39,925 bases of DNA from an uncultured Oscillospiraceae bacterium (GTDB lineage Bacteria; Bacillota; Clostridia; Oscillospirales; Ruminococcaceae). The translations under genes were made by a program, and so were the position numbers. The stretch lies in the NCBI GenBank assembly GCA_949282975.1, contig CASDQY010000017.1, forward strand, positions 1-39,925, given 5' to 3'. The notes under the pieces were generated by a model. It was not told where the DNA came from, did not search any database, and saw nothing but the letters and a program-made list of their open reading frames with translations. Positions 1-8,044 of this stretch are shown here, in pieces (positions within the stretch are counted from its first letter, which is position 1; every line of letters begins with the position of its first letter).

Positions 1-791
1 CCGTATAAATCTCCGGAATAGTCCAGGATGTGGGTCTCCGCCAAAGGAGAAGAAACGCCGCCCACCGTCGGTTTATAGCCGATGTTGGTAATGGACGGGA
101 AACGTTTTCCGCCGATTTCAGTGCAGGAGATGTACACCCCCAATTTCGGAAGCACCAATTCCCTGGGAAATACCTGATTGATGGTGGGATAATTCATGGT
201 CCGCCCCAGCTGATTGCCCAGCACCACCGTTTCCCGAAACTGCCAAGGATACCCCAGCATCCGATTGGCAGCTTCCATGTCTCCGCTTTGCAGGGCGGAG
301 CGAATTCGGGTGGAACTGACCGGCTCGCCCCCTTCCACACAAGTGGGAACAATTTCTGCCTGAATATCAAATAAGGCGCAAAGGCTGACCAATAACGGAG
401 CATCACCGGCAGCACCGGCGCCGAAACGATAATTCTCCCCACAGGAAACATACTTTGCCTGCATTGTGTCCTGCAAAATTTGTTTCACGAACTGCACCGG
501 CGTCAGCTGATGAAATTCCGCAAAGGGCGGCCGCCAACAGCAGGCAAATCCCAACTCCTCCAGCTTTTGAAGCTGACCATTCAGGCTCAGAAGCCGCCCG
601 GTACGCTGTTTGGATTTTGGTTTTTGATCATCCAGCGTGAAAGTAAAGGTGGTCGGAACCAAATTTTGTTTTGACGCTGCAACGATTGCAGCATGAAGCA
701 CATTTTGATGCCCTCGATGGACTCCGTCAAAAAAGCCAAGCGCCACACTGGTGGGGGCTTGGGAAGGCTGCAAATGAGAAAAACAGATCAT
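1..791 (-). CDS. ribF: Bifunctional riboflavin kinase/FAD synthetase, 3' end cut by window edge
   Basis: Converts riboflavin to FMN and then to FAD in the cytoplasm. About 263 N-terminal residues are visible. Residues 19-28 read GFFDGVHRGH, the nucleotide-binding motif of the N-terminal FAD synthetase domain, and SSTRIRSAL further on is the second adenylyltransferase motif. GRTMNYPTIN marks the start of the C-terminal riboflavin kinase domain, which is interrupted by the left edge; a full protein is usually about 310 residues. The ATG overlaps the truB stop by 4 bp (ATGA), so it is translationally coupled as the last visible gene of the rimP operon. Family assignment is firm; only the C-terminus is unseen. 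Confidence 0.95.
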   Translation of the reverse strand, partial: MICFSHLQPSQAPTSVALGFFDGVHRGHQNVLHAAIVAASKQNLVPTTFTFTLDDQKPKSKQRTGRLLSLNGQLQKLEELGFACCWRPPFAEFHQLTPVQFVKQILQDTMQAKYVSCGENYRFGAGAAGDAPLLVSLCALFDIQAEIVPTCVEGGEPVSSTRIRSALQSGDMEAANRMLGYPWQFRETVVLGNQLGRTMNYPTINQVFPRELVLPKLGVYISCTEIGGKRFPSITNIGYKPTVGGVSSPLAETHILDYSGDLY

Positions 792-1705
792 TCTTTTTTC
801 ACCTCCGGCCACGCCGCCAACAACTTGACAATCACCAGCTCGCCTGCATTTTCATCGCAGCGGGCGAGCCCCAAAAACATCCCGGTTTCATCGTAAACCC
901 GCAGATTTCCCTGCCGTTCCTTTGGAAGCCGCAGGCGGTTTAGATCCAATTTCACGCCGTGACGAAACTTTTCTCCCTGAACTCGATTTAAACGCAGGGC
1001 AGGAAACTCCTGCAGCACCTGATCCGCACAGCAAACCCGGGCTTCCAGCTCCCCAGCGTCGGCTAAAATCTGGCATTCTTCCAAGGTCAGGCAGTCATCC
1101 AGTGTAAAGCCGTTTGCCTTGCATCGAATCAAAGAAGTCAATATTCCTCCGCACCCCAACGCTTTTCCAACATCATCTATCAACGAGCGAATATAGGTGC
1201 CTTTGGAACAAAACACTTCCAGTTCGCCCTTCCCTGTCTCAGGGTCAAAGTTCAACAGAGTCAGCCGGTAGATGGTTACCGTCCGGGCGGGACGATCCAC
1301 GATCTGACCTTTTCGTGCCAGATCGTAAAGCCGCCGTCCATTGACCTGTACCGCCGAATACATGGGCGGCACCTGAGAGATGGTTCCTCGAAAGGAATCC
1401 AACACCTCTTCCATCTGTAAACGAGACACTTCTACAGGCTGGGTAGACAGCACAGTTCCGGTGACATCTAGAGTGTCTGTGGTGACGCCAAGCTGAAACC
1501 CGGCACGGTACATCTTATCCGAATCCGGAATCAGGCTGCTGAGTTTGGTAGCATTGCCCACCAAAATAGGGAGCACGCCGGTCGCCATGGGATCCAGCGT
1601 GCCGGTATGCCCGCATTTTTTCGTGCGGGCAATTCCCCGAAATTTTGCTACAACATCAAAGGAAGTCCAATCTTTTGGTTTATTGACACAGATGATTCCG
1701 TTCAA
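788..1705 (-). CDS. truB: tRNA pseudouridine(55) synthase TruB
   Basis: Isomerises U55 to pseudouridine in the T-loop of tRNAs. The 305-residue protein opens with the IICVNKPKDWTS motif, and GHTGTLDPMATGVLPI at about residues 32-47 carries the catalytic aspartate (D38). A C-terminal PUA-like region follows. The start codon is TTG, placed in a TTGA overlap with the nrnA stop. There is no ATG nearby that would keep the conserved N-terminus, so I accept TTG. It sits between nrnA and ribF as in many Firmicutes. Length and motifs are typical. Confidence 0.96.
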   Translation of the reverse strand: MNGIICVNKPKDWTSFDVVAKFRGIARTKKCGHTGTLDPMATGVLPILVGNATKLSSLIPDSDKMYRAGFQLGVTTDTLDVTGTVLSTQPVEVSRLQMEEVLDSFRGTISQVPPMYSAVQVNGRRLYDLARKGQIVDRPARTVTIYRLTLLNFDPETGKGELEVFCSKGTYIRSLIDDVGKALGCGGILTSLIRCKANGFTLDDCLTLEECQILADAGELEARVCCADQVLQEFPALRLNRVQGEKFRHGVKLDLNRLRLPKERQGNLRVYDETGMFLGLARCDENAGELVIVKLLAAWPEVKKE

Positions 1706-2652
1706 ACTTCTACCTCGTTCATCGCCTTGCTGATGGAATCCAGCAGGCGTTTTGTAATCTCCTGGGCTGTGCCCTTCATCAAACAGCCGGCAGCGCAGAC
1801 ATGGCCGCCGCCGCCAAACTGTTTGCAGATTTTCGCCACGTTATAAGGCTCAATGCTCCGCATACTCACTTTATAGACATTTTCTTCTTTTTCCTTGAGC
1901 ACCACGCCGATCAGAACGCCTTCGACCGACCGGGGAATTCCGGTTATGCCGTCTAAATCAGCGCCGGTAATCCCACGCTGCTGTTCCAGGGTGATGGTCA
2001 AAAAGGCCACCGTGTCCTTTCGATAAAACACCATCTGTTCCAATGCCTGTTTTTCCACCTGGAGGCGTGCTTTGGATTTTGTGCCGAACAACCGCCGGCA
2101 GATCCAGCCAGTGCGGGGCGTCAGCTCCATCAGATGCGCCGCAATGCGGTGGGTTCGGGCCGTGGTATTGGAAAACTGAAAGCAGCCGGTATCGGTGGCG
2201 GCGCCGGTGAACAGGCAGTCCGCTGCCATAGAAGAAACCGGCGCATCCATGGTTTGGAGCAAAAGCCAGATCAACTCGCAGGTGGAAGCGCTGGCGGATT
2301 CCACATAGCATTCTTTGGCGCCGCTGCGATTTTCCTGATGGTGATCAATGCAGCAATCAATCTTCCCTTCATATTGCTGACGCAAAGAACCCAGCAGCTT
2401 AATATCCGCCACATCCACCGCCAAAATCCAATCCGGCTCAAATTCTTCCCGGCGGTAATCGGCGGTAAGGTAGGAAAACTGTGTGGGAATGGGTCCGCAG
2501 TTTTCCACCCGAACCTGTTTGCCCATAGCGGTCAAGGCGTAATACAGGGCAAAGGCGCTGCCCAAAGTATCTCCATCCGGATTTTCGTGAGTCAGGATCA
2601 CAATGCGCTGATGTTCCTCCAAGGCTTTGGCGATCTCATAAAGACGAATCAT
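1702..2652 (-). CDS. nrnA: DHH-family phosphoesterase NrnA (oligoribonuclease / pAp phosphatase)
   Basis: Degrades very short oligoribonucleotides and dephosphorylates pAp in this family. Residues 20-28 (LTHENPDGD) hold the first metal ligands (H22, D26, D28). DVAD follows, then the DHH motif in DHHQENRSGAK, and GGGGHVCAAG near the C-terminus is the DHHA1 substrate-binding motif. I start at the ATG at 2652, preceded by an AGGGGGA ribosome site; the open frame extends 27 codons upstream but that part lies inside rbfA and is not conserved-looking. This gives 316 residues, the normal length. It overlaps rbfA by 17 bp and truB by 4 bp, so it is coupled to both. Confidence 0.92.
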   Translation of the reverse strand: MIRLYEIAKALEEHQRIVILTHENPDGDTLGSAFALYYALTAMGKQVRVENCGPIPTQFSYLTADYRREEFEPDWILAVDVADIKLLGSLRQQYEGKIDCCIDHHQENRSGAKECYVESASASTCELIWLLLQTMDAPVSSMAADCLFTGAATDTGCFQFSNTTARTHRIAAHLMELTPRTGWICRRLFGTKSKARLQVEKQALEQMVFYRKDTVAFLTITLEQQRGITGADLDGITGIPRSVEGVLIGVVLKEKEENVYKVSMRSIEPYNVAKICKQFGGGGHVCAAGCLMKGTAQEITKRLLDSISKAMNEVEV

Positions 2653-3007
2653 GATCTTCCCCCTCTTTTTGATCCAGCTCTTCCATGATTTGGATGATGT
2701 GGCTTCCATAGGCAATGGAATCGTCCGCCACAAAGGTCAGCTCCGGGATTTTGCGCAGATGCAGCCGCTGGCCGATCTGCCGTTTGAGATAACCGGATGC
2801 GCTGACCAATCCCTTCACCGAATTTTTGGTCTGCTCCATGCCTTGAATGGTGCTGACATAGACTTTGCAGTGGGAAAGGTCGTTTGCAAGATGCACCTTC
2901 ACCACACTGAGCATGGGGTCGATCCGGGGATCTTTCAGTTCCCGAATCAGGGCGGAAAGCTCCCGCTTCATATCTTCGGTAAGCCGACCGATTTTAAATC
3001 CTGCCAT
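2636..3007 (-). CDS. rbfA: 30S ribosome-binding factor A
   Basis: Small KH-fold assembly factor that binds the 30S subunit and helps 16S rRNA maturation and cold adaptation. The 123-residue protein shows the family opening (FKIGRLTEDMKRELSALI), the DPRI-type motif and the ending HIIQIMEEL. A TTG three codons upstream (3016) is possible, but a GGGAGG site lies 10 nt before the ATG at 3007 and almost touches the TTG, so the ATG is preferred. It lies between infB and nrnA, the standard neighbours. Confidence 0.93.
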   Translation of the reverse strand: MAGFKIGRLTEDMKRELSALIRELKDPRIDPMLSVVKVHLANDLSHCKVYVSTIQGMEQTKNSVKGLVSASGYLKRQIGQRLHLRKIPELTFVADDSIAYGSHIIQIMEELDQKEGEDHDSSL

Positions 3008-3039
3008 AATGATCAAACCTCCCTGTTGGAGCCGGGGCT

Positions 3040-5577
3040 TTAATCCCGGTACTCCTCCAGGATGAAGCTTTCAAATACGTCCCCGACTTTAATATCATTA
3101 TATTTTTCCAGGCCGATGCCGCATTCATACCCCTGGGCCACTTCTTTCTGGTCGTCTTTAAAGCGCTTCAAGGAGCTGATCTTGTCTTCGCAGAGCACCA
3201 CGCCGTCCCGCACCAAACGGATCAATGCGTTTCGAGCCACTTTGCCTTCGGTGACATAACAGCCGGCCACCGTGCCGACGCCGGTAATCCGGTATACTTC
3301 CCGCACTTCGGCCTGGCCCAGGGCCACTTCCCGAATTTTGGGTTCCAGCATGCCCTTCATGGCCTGTTCCACATCTTCAATGGCATCGTAAATGATGCGG
3401 TACAGACGAATCTCAACATCCCCGGACGCCTGCATTTCTTTGGCGGTATTATCCGGGCGCACATTAAAGCCGATGATAATGGCATTGGAAGCCTGGGCCA
3501 GCATCACATCGGAACGGTTGATGGCGCCTACGCCGCCGTGAATCACCCGCACACGGACTTCGTCGTTGCTGAGTTTTTCCAAAGACTGCTTTACTGCTTC
3601 CACCGAGCCGTTGACGTCCGCCTTTACCACCAGATCCAGTTCTTTGCGTTCGCCCTGCTCCATCTGGCTGAACAGGTTATCCAGAGTGACTTTCTGATAG
3701 TGGCTGAACTGTTCCTCTTTGGCTTCATGCTTGCGCTTATCCACCAATTCTTTGGCCAGACGTTCATTCTCTACGGCGTTGAATTCATCGCCGGCCTGAG
3801 GCACTTCCCCTAAGCCGGTGATCTCAACCGGTACACAAGGCCCGGCGGTCTGCACCTCCACGCCTTTGTCGTTGATCATGGCACGGACACGGCCCACCGA
3901 AGTGCCGGCAATAATGATATCGCCGTGCTTGAGGGTACCGTTCTGCACCAGCAGGGTGGCGATGGGGCCACGGCCCTTATCCAGCCGGGATTCGATCACA
4001 GTGCCCTTTGCCAGACGGTTGGGATTGGCCTTCAATTCCAGCACGTCGGCGGTGAGCAGCACCATTTCCAGCAGTTCGTCGATACCTTCCCCGGTTTTCG
4101 CAGAAACAGGCACGCAGACAACGTCGCCGCCCCATTCTTCCGGCACCAGTTCGTATTCGGTAAGCTGTTCCTTCACCCGTTCCACATTGGCGCCTTCCTT
4201 ATCAATTTTGTTGATGGCAACGATGATGCTGACGCCGGCGGCCTTAGCGTGATTGATGGATTCTACCGTCTGGGGCATAATGCCGTCGTCCGCCGCCACC
4301 ACCAGGATGGCGATATCGGTGACCAGGGCACCCCGACTGCGCATGGCGGTAAACGCTTCGTGGCCGGGCGTGTCCAGGAAGGTGATGTTCCGGCCGCTTT
4401 CCAAAGTGACCTGGTAAGCGCCAATATGCTGGGTGATGCCGCCGGCCTCGGTGGAGGTGACGTCGCTGTGGCGGATCTTATCCAGAATGGATGTTTTGCC
4501 GTGGTCCACGTGGCCCATAACCACCACCACCGGGCAGCGGGGCTGAAGATCTTCCGCTTTGTCCTCTTCTTCGGTAAACAGCCGCTCTTCGATGGTGACG
4601 ATGACCTCTTTTTCCACCTTGGCGCCCAGTTCTTCCGCCACCAGGCTTGCGGTGTCAAAATCAATGGTTTCATTCTGGCTTGCCATCACCCCCAGCATCA
4701 TCAGCTTTTTGATGACTTCCGTGACATTCACCTTCAGGCGGCTGGCCAACTCGCTGACCACAATTTCATCGGGGATCAACACCTTAAGCTGCTGCTTTCT
4801 GGCCCGTTCCAGTTCCAGGCGCTGAAGCTTTTGAGCTTCGGTTTCCCGCTTGTTGGAATATTTCGCCTTCTGCCGCTGGGCGTTTTTGTTGGCGAATTTC
4901 TGCTTCCGGGTGGCATTGGCATACTGCTTGGAATTGGAGGGGGCGATGCGGTCGTACTTTTCGTTGTACTTATCCAGGTTGATTTCCATTTTGGAAGTAT
5001 CCACATGGCGCATCTGCTGCTCGAAGTTCTTGCTGTCCCCCATGTTGGTGTTGAAATTCTGGGCCGGCGCTTCCTTCTTGGGCTTTTGCTTTGCCGCCGG
5101 CTTGTTCTTGGGCTGGGGCGCTTCGGTGCGCTTCTTTACGCTTTCAAACCGGGAAGCATCGAATTTCGCCTTGTTTTCCTGTTTTTCCTTGCCGGTAGTC
5201 ACCGGTTTTTCCGGCTGCTTCTTGACCGGCTTCTGGGCTGGTTTTTCTTCCTTCTTCTTGGCGGGAGCAGCTTGCGGCGCAGCCTGCTTATCGGCTGCTT
5301 TCTCCTTCTTTTCGGCCGCCGGCTTTTTCTTGGCAGGAGCAGGGGCCTTTTCCTGCTTGGGCTGGGGCGGCGCACTGGTGGCGCTGAAATAATCGTTGAT
5401 ATTCTGAAGCTGATTCTTTTGGGTGTAATACTCAAAGACGTAGTTCAGTTCATCTTCGCTGAGCACCGAAACGCTTTTGCGTGGTTCCCCGGTATAGCTG
5501 CTCAGCAGCTCGATGACTTCTTTATTTGGCTTGTTTAAATCTTTGGCAACATCGCCTAATTTGTATTTAATATTCAA
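3040..5577 (-). CDS. infB: Translation initiation factor IF-2
   Basis: GTPase that delivers initiator fMet-tRNA to the 30S subunit and promotes subunit joining. The 845 residues contain an N-terminal IF2_N helix bundle (about 1-50), a long Lys/Ala/Pro/Gln-rich linker (about 65-250), a second IF2_N module near 265-325, and the G domain from about 354 with G1 (GHVDHGKTS), G3 (DTPGHEAF) and G4 (NKID). Domains II, III and IV follow. The start is TTG in a TTGA overlap with the ylxQ stop, with GGAGGG 7 nt upstream; no better ATG preserves the IF2_N start. The low-complexity linker gives long spurious open frames on the opposite strand. Confidence 0.97.
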   Translation of the reverse strand: MNIKYKLGDVAKDLNKPNKEVIELLSSYTGEPRKSVSVLSEDELNYVFEYYTQKNQLQNINDYFSATSAPPQPKQEKAPAPAKKKPAAEKKEKAADKQAAPQAAPAKKKEEKPAQKPVKKQPEKPVTTGKEKQENKAKFDASRFESVKKRTEAPQPKNKPAAKQKPKKEAPAQNFNTNMGDSKNFEQQMRHVDTSKMEINLDKYNEKYDRIAPSNSKQYANATRKQKFANKNAQRQKAKYSNKRETEAQKLQRLELERARKQQLKVLIPDEIVVSELASRLKVNVTEVIKKLMMLGVMASQNETIDFDTASLVAEELGAKVEKEVIVTIEERLFTEEEDKAEDLQPRCPVVVVMGHVDHGKTSILDKIRHSDVTSTEAGGITQHIGAYQVTLESGRNITFLDTPGHEAFTAMRSRGALVTDIAILVVAADDGIMPQTVESINHAKAAGVSIIVAINKIDKEGANVERVKEQLTEYELVPEEWGGDVVCVPVSAKTGEGIDELLEMVLLTADVLELKANPNRLAKGTVIESRLDKGRGPIATLLVQNGTLKHGDIIIAGTSVGRVRAMINDKGVEVQTAGPCVPVEITGLGEVPQAGDEFNAVENERLAKELVDKRKHEAKEEQFSHYQKVTLDNLFSQMEQGERKELDLVVKADVNGSVEAVKQSLEKLSNDEVRVRVIHGGVGAINRSDVMLAQASNAIIIGFNVRPDNTAKEMQASGDVEIRLYRIIYDAIEDVEQAMKGMLEPKIREVALGQAEVREVYRITGVGTVAGCYVTEGKVARNALIRLVRDGVVLCEDKISSLKRFKDDQKEVAQGYECGIGLEKYNDIKVGDVFESFILEEYRD

Positions 5578-5906
5578 ATAGGATCCCTCCGATTCGTTTC
5601 ATCGACAGATTGCAACAGTTGAGAGAGCTTTTTGGCAAAGGCGGCATCGGTCACCGCCAGAATGCCGCTTCGCTTCCCCACCAGAAACCAGATTTCATCC
5701 ATGGTAAAGGGAAGTTCAGCGGTGGGACAGCCGTCCTGCTCACAGATCCACAGCACGGAATCCCTGCTTTTGAAAGACAGGTCATTTGCCAGCAGCACCA
5801 GTTTGGCCTGCCCGTACTCCAATGCGCTTTTAACCGGGTCGAAACCGAGCTTCAAAGCGCCGATACGCTTACAGAAGGTCAAAGTATCAATCAGTTTTTG
5901 ATTCAT
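5574..5906 (-). CDS. ylxQ: L7Ae/L30e-family ribosomal-type protein YlxQ
   Basis: A 110-residue protein of the L7Ae/L30e/Gadd45 fold, a family that binds kink-turn-like [15 protein letters not shown] in the middle and the alternating small beta-alpha pattern match YlxQ-type proteins, although this copy is divergent. Its precise role is not established. Position is the best support: directly between rnpM and infB, overlapping rnpM by 20 bp and infB by 4 bp, as in Bacillus and clostridia. Confidence 0.85.
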   Translation of the reverse strand: MNQKLIDTLTFCKRIGALKLGFDPVKSALEYGQAKLVLLANDLSFKSRDSVLWICEQDGCPTAELPFTMDEIWFLVGKRSGILAVTDAAFAKKLSQLLQSVDETNRRDPI

Positions 5907-6168
5907 AGCCGCCGATCTCCTGCTCTAATTTTTCATAGATCTCCGGATCAATACGGGTGGAAAGGCCACGCTCCAGGCCCCGGTTCTTTCTGGCTTTTTT
6001 CAGGCACTCCGGATTACAGCAGAGATATGCCCCACGCCCCGGTTTTTTTCCGGTGGCATCCAAAGAAATCTCTCCTTCTTTGTTCAGCACCACACGGATC
6101 AATTCTCGTTTCGGCTTTTGCTCTAAGCAACCGGTGCATTTGCGCATGGGTACTTTTTTGGTCTGCAT
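5887..6168 (-). CDS. rnpM: RNase P modulator RnpM (YlxR, DUF448)
   Basis: A 93-residue DUF448 protein. Members of this family bind the RNase P RNA and modulate tRNA maturation. Visible features are the N-terminal MRKCTGCLEQKPKRELIRVV motif with a CxxC pair, and the conserved GRGAYLC segment. The protein is very basic, as expected for an RNA binder. It lies 20 bp after nusA and overlaps ylxQ. Confidence 0.92.
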   Translation of the reverse strand: MQTKKVPMRKCTGCLEQKPKRELIRVVLNKEGEISLDATGKKPGRGAYLCCNPECLKKARKNRGLERGLSTRIDPEIYEKLEQEIGGYESKTD

Positions 6169-6188
6169 GGCCGTCCTTCCTTTCTGTT

Positions 6189-7370
6189 TCAGGCTTCTTC
6201 CGAAACCTCTTGTTCCGTCCCGTCTTCCCCGGCATCTGTTTTTTCTTCGCCCAGATCGATGACCAGGCGGTTGACATACTGCTCGTCGTCGCTTCCGGAG
6301 GACTGCAGTAGGCTGCTTTGCGGCTTGATATCAATGCTGTAGCCGGTAAGGCGGGCGGCCAGCTTGGCGTTCTGCCCCTTGTTGCCGATGGCCAGGCTCA
6401 GCTGATTATCCGGCACAATCACACGGCAGGTCCGCTCCTCCGGATCCAGAATGCTGACGCTGAGGACCGTGGCCGGGCTGAGGGCGGAAGCGATAAACTT
6501 TTCCGGATCGTCGCTGTAGAGCACCACATCAATCTTTTCGTTATTCAGCTCGCTGACCACGCTGGCCACACGGGTGCCCTTTGGGCCGATGCAGGCGCCT
6601 CTGGGATCAATGTTTTCGTCCCGGCTCCAAACGGCAATCTTGGTGCGGCTGCCCGGTTCTCTGGAAATGGCTTTGATTTCCACTTCCCCGTTATAAATTT
6701 CCGGCACTTCCTTTTCAAACAGCCGCTTTACCATCTCCCGGCTGACACGGCTGATCTTAATGACGCTGCGGCCGGTTTCCTTATCCACTACCCGTTCGCT
6801 GACATATACCTTGACGTGGTCACCTTCGGTAAGCTTTTCCCCGGGAATCTGTTCATTCTTAAAGAGAACAAATTCATTTTTGTCGATTTCCACCGTAACG
6901 TTGCCGGTGCGGGATTCAATCTTCTGCACCACCCCGGAAACAACTTCGCCGGCGCTGGCACGGATGTGATTGTTCACCGATTCTGCAATGGCCTGGTGGA
7001 TGAGGTTTTTCCCTGCCTGGGCGGCGATGCGCCCGATTTTTTTGGTGTCCAGTTTGGTTTCCAGCCGGGAACCGATCTTCATCCGTTTGTTTTTGGCCAG
7101 AGCATCTTCCAGGGAAATCTGGGTGTAGGGGTCTTCCACCTCTTCCACCACATCTTTGATGGTGCTGACGGTGAACTTCCGGTTTTCCACATCCAGTTCC
7201 ACATGGACGTGTTCGTCATCTACATTGTAGTTCTTTTTGATAGAAACTGCAATGGCATTGATGAGTCCGTCCCGCAAATCGTCGATGTCGATCCCTTTTT
7301 CCTGCTCCAGCAGGTGCAGTGCATCGAAAATATCCATATTGTTATTGCTGCTACTCATTTTGCGAATCAT
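6189..7370 (-). CDS. nusA: Transcription termination/antitermination factor NusA
   Basis: Binds RNA polymerase and nascent RNA, affecting pausing, termination and antitermination. The 393 residues show the N-terminal polymerase-binding domain, an S1 domain (about 135-205, from GEVVSGVVQKIE), then KH1 with IGPKGTRVASVVSEL and KH2 with AIGNKGQNAKLAAR. An acidic tail ends the protein; as in other Firmicutes the C-terminal acidic repeats of proteobacteria are absent. An alternative ATG four codons inside could also serve. It follows rimP by 30 bp in the same operon. Confidence 0.97.
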   Translation of the reverse strand: MIRKMSSSNNNMDIFDALHLLEQEKGIDIDDLRDGLINAIAVSIKKNYNVDDEHVHVELDVENRKFTVSTIKDVVEEVEDPYTQISLEDALAKNKRMKIGSRLETKLDTKKIGRIAAQAGKNLIHQAIAESVNNHIRASAGEVVSGVVQKIESRTGNVTVEIDKNEFVLFKNEQIPGEKLTEGDHVKVYVSERVVDKETGRSVIKISRVSREMVKRLFEKEVPEIYNGEVEIKAISREPGSRTKIAVWSRDENIDPRGACIGPKGTRVASVVSELNNEKIDVVLYSDDPEKFIASALSPATVLSVSILDPEERTCRVIVPDNQLSLAIGNKGQNAKLAARLTGYSIDIKPQSSLLQSSGSDDEQYVNRLVIDLGEEKTDAGEDGTEQEVSEEA

Positions 7371-7400
7371 CCTTTCCCTGCCCTTTGGGGCGAAAACAAG

Positions 7401-7886
7401 TTAAAACTCAATGTCGTCATGGCGTTTGACCCAGGCACAGTCCTTTACCGGAAGGGAGAAACTCTCTTCCTCCTGCGTTAAGGTCATCACCCCGTCCTGA
7501 TAATCGGTGAGCAGGGCGATCAACTGACGCTGTCCGTTTCTGGGCTGATAGAGCTTTGCCTCGATCTCCATGCCGATGGTTGCGGTAAAGTGCTCCGGGC
7601 GGCGCAGAGGGCGCATCAGGCCGGGAGAAGAAACCTCCAGATAATAGCTTTGGGCAATGAAGTCCTCCTCGTCCAGCAGCGGATCCAGCCGGCGGCTGAG
7701 GGCCTCGCACTGATCAAAGGATACGCCGCCATCCTCTTTGGAATCAATAATGATCCGCAAAAACCAGTCGGCGCCTTCCTTTTCAAAGCGCACGTCCCAA
7801 AGAATCAGCCCCAGCTCATCGGCAATGGGCTGCGCCAATGCCCGGGTGCGCTGGATGGTTTGAGACTTATTGTTTTCTTTTCCCAT
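7401..7886 (-). CDS. rimP: Ribosome maturation factor RimP
   Basis: Helps 30S subunit maturation. The 161-residue protein has the typical opening (ALAQPIADELGLILWDVRFEKEG), the DGGVSFDQCEALSRRLDPLLD segment and the YYLEVSSPGLMRPL motif that ends the N-terminal domain, followed by the C-terminal SH3-like barrel. It is the first gene of the operon; the promoter lies about 107 bp upstream and the leader contains two hairpins, one reaching into its ribosome-binding site. Confidence 0.95.
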   Translation of the reverse strand: MGKENNKSQTIQRTRALAQPIADELGLILWDVRFEKEGADWFLRIIIDSKEDGGVSFDQCEALSRRLDPLLDEEDFIAQSYYLEVSSPGLMRPLRRPEHFTATIGMEIEAKLYQPRNGQRQLIALLTDYQDGVMTLTQEEESFSLPVKDCAWVKRHDDIEF

Positions 7887-7895
7887 AAAATGCTC

Positions 7896-7920
7896 CTTTC
7901 TCTGAACGGCCGTCAGAAAG
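7896..7920 (-). other. Possible hairpin touching the rimP ribosome-binding site
   Basis: In the minus-strand transcript CTTTC and TGA pair with TCA and GAAAG around an ACGGCCGT core, with a 2-nt bulge. The 3' arm contains part of the AAGGAG ribosome site (7893-7898). Pairing would partly hide that site. This is inference from complementarity only. Confidence 0.35.
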
Positions 7921-7939
7921 CAGCCGCTACATAAATCGG

Positions 7940-7965
7940 AAGGCTGGGTTTGTCAACCCAGCCTT
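7940..7965 (-). other. Perfect 11-bp hairpin in the rimP leader
   Basis: AAGGCTGGGTT and AACCCAGCCTT form a perfect 11-bp stem around a 4-nt loop. No T-run follows on the minus strand, so it is not a canonical intrinsic terminator. It lies downstream of the rimP promoter, so it is transcribed as part of the leader; it could also stabilise the 3' end of the upstream ligase mRNA. Confidence 0.6.
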
Positions 7966-7992
7966 CAGTAGATACCTTATTGAAGCATATTG

Positions 7993-8021
7993 ATTATAGC
8001 ACGAACCAATGCCGCTGTCAA
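7993..8021 (-). promoter_or_regulatory. Sigma-A promoter of the rimP-nusA-infB operon
   Basis: TTGACA (8016-8021) and TATAAT (7993-7998) on the minus strand with a 17-bp spacer, a perfect consensus. Predicted start of transcription is near 7986, leaving a leader of about 100 nt before rimP. Confidence 0.88.
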
Positions 8022-8044
8022 GACCTGGAAAGGAATTTTCCGCC

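Noticed and set aside
3925..5538. 537-codon open frame on the plus strand opposite infB
   Set aside because: It is an antisense shadow of the Lys/Ala/Pro-rich IF2 linker and G domain; it has no recognisable motif and no ribosome site, while infB is certain.
6318..7481. 387-codon open frame on the plus strand opposite nusA
   Set aside because: Shadow of nusA; Phe/His/Asp-rich composition typical of antisense frames in GC-rich genes.
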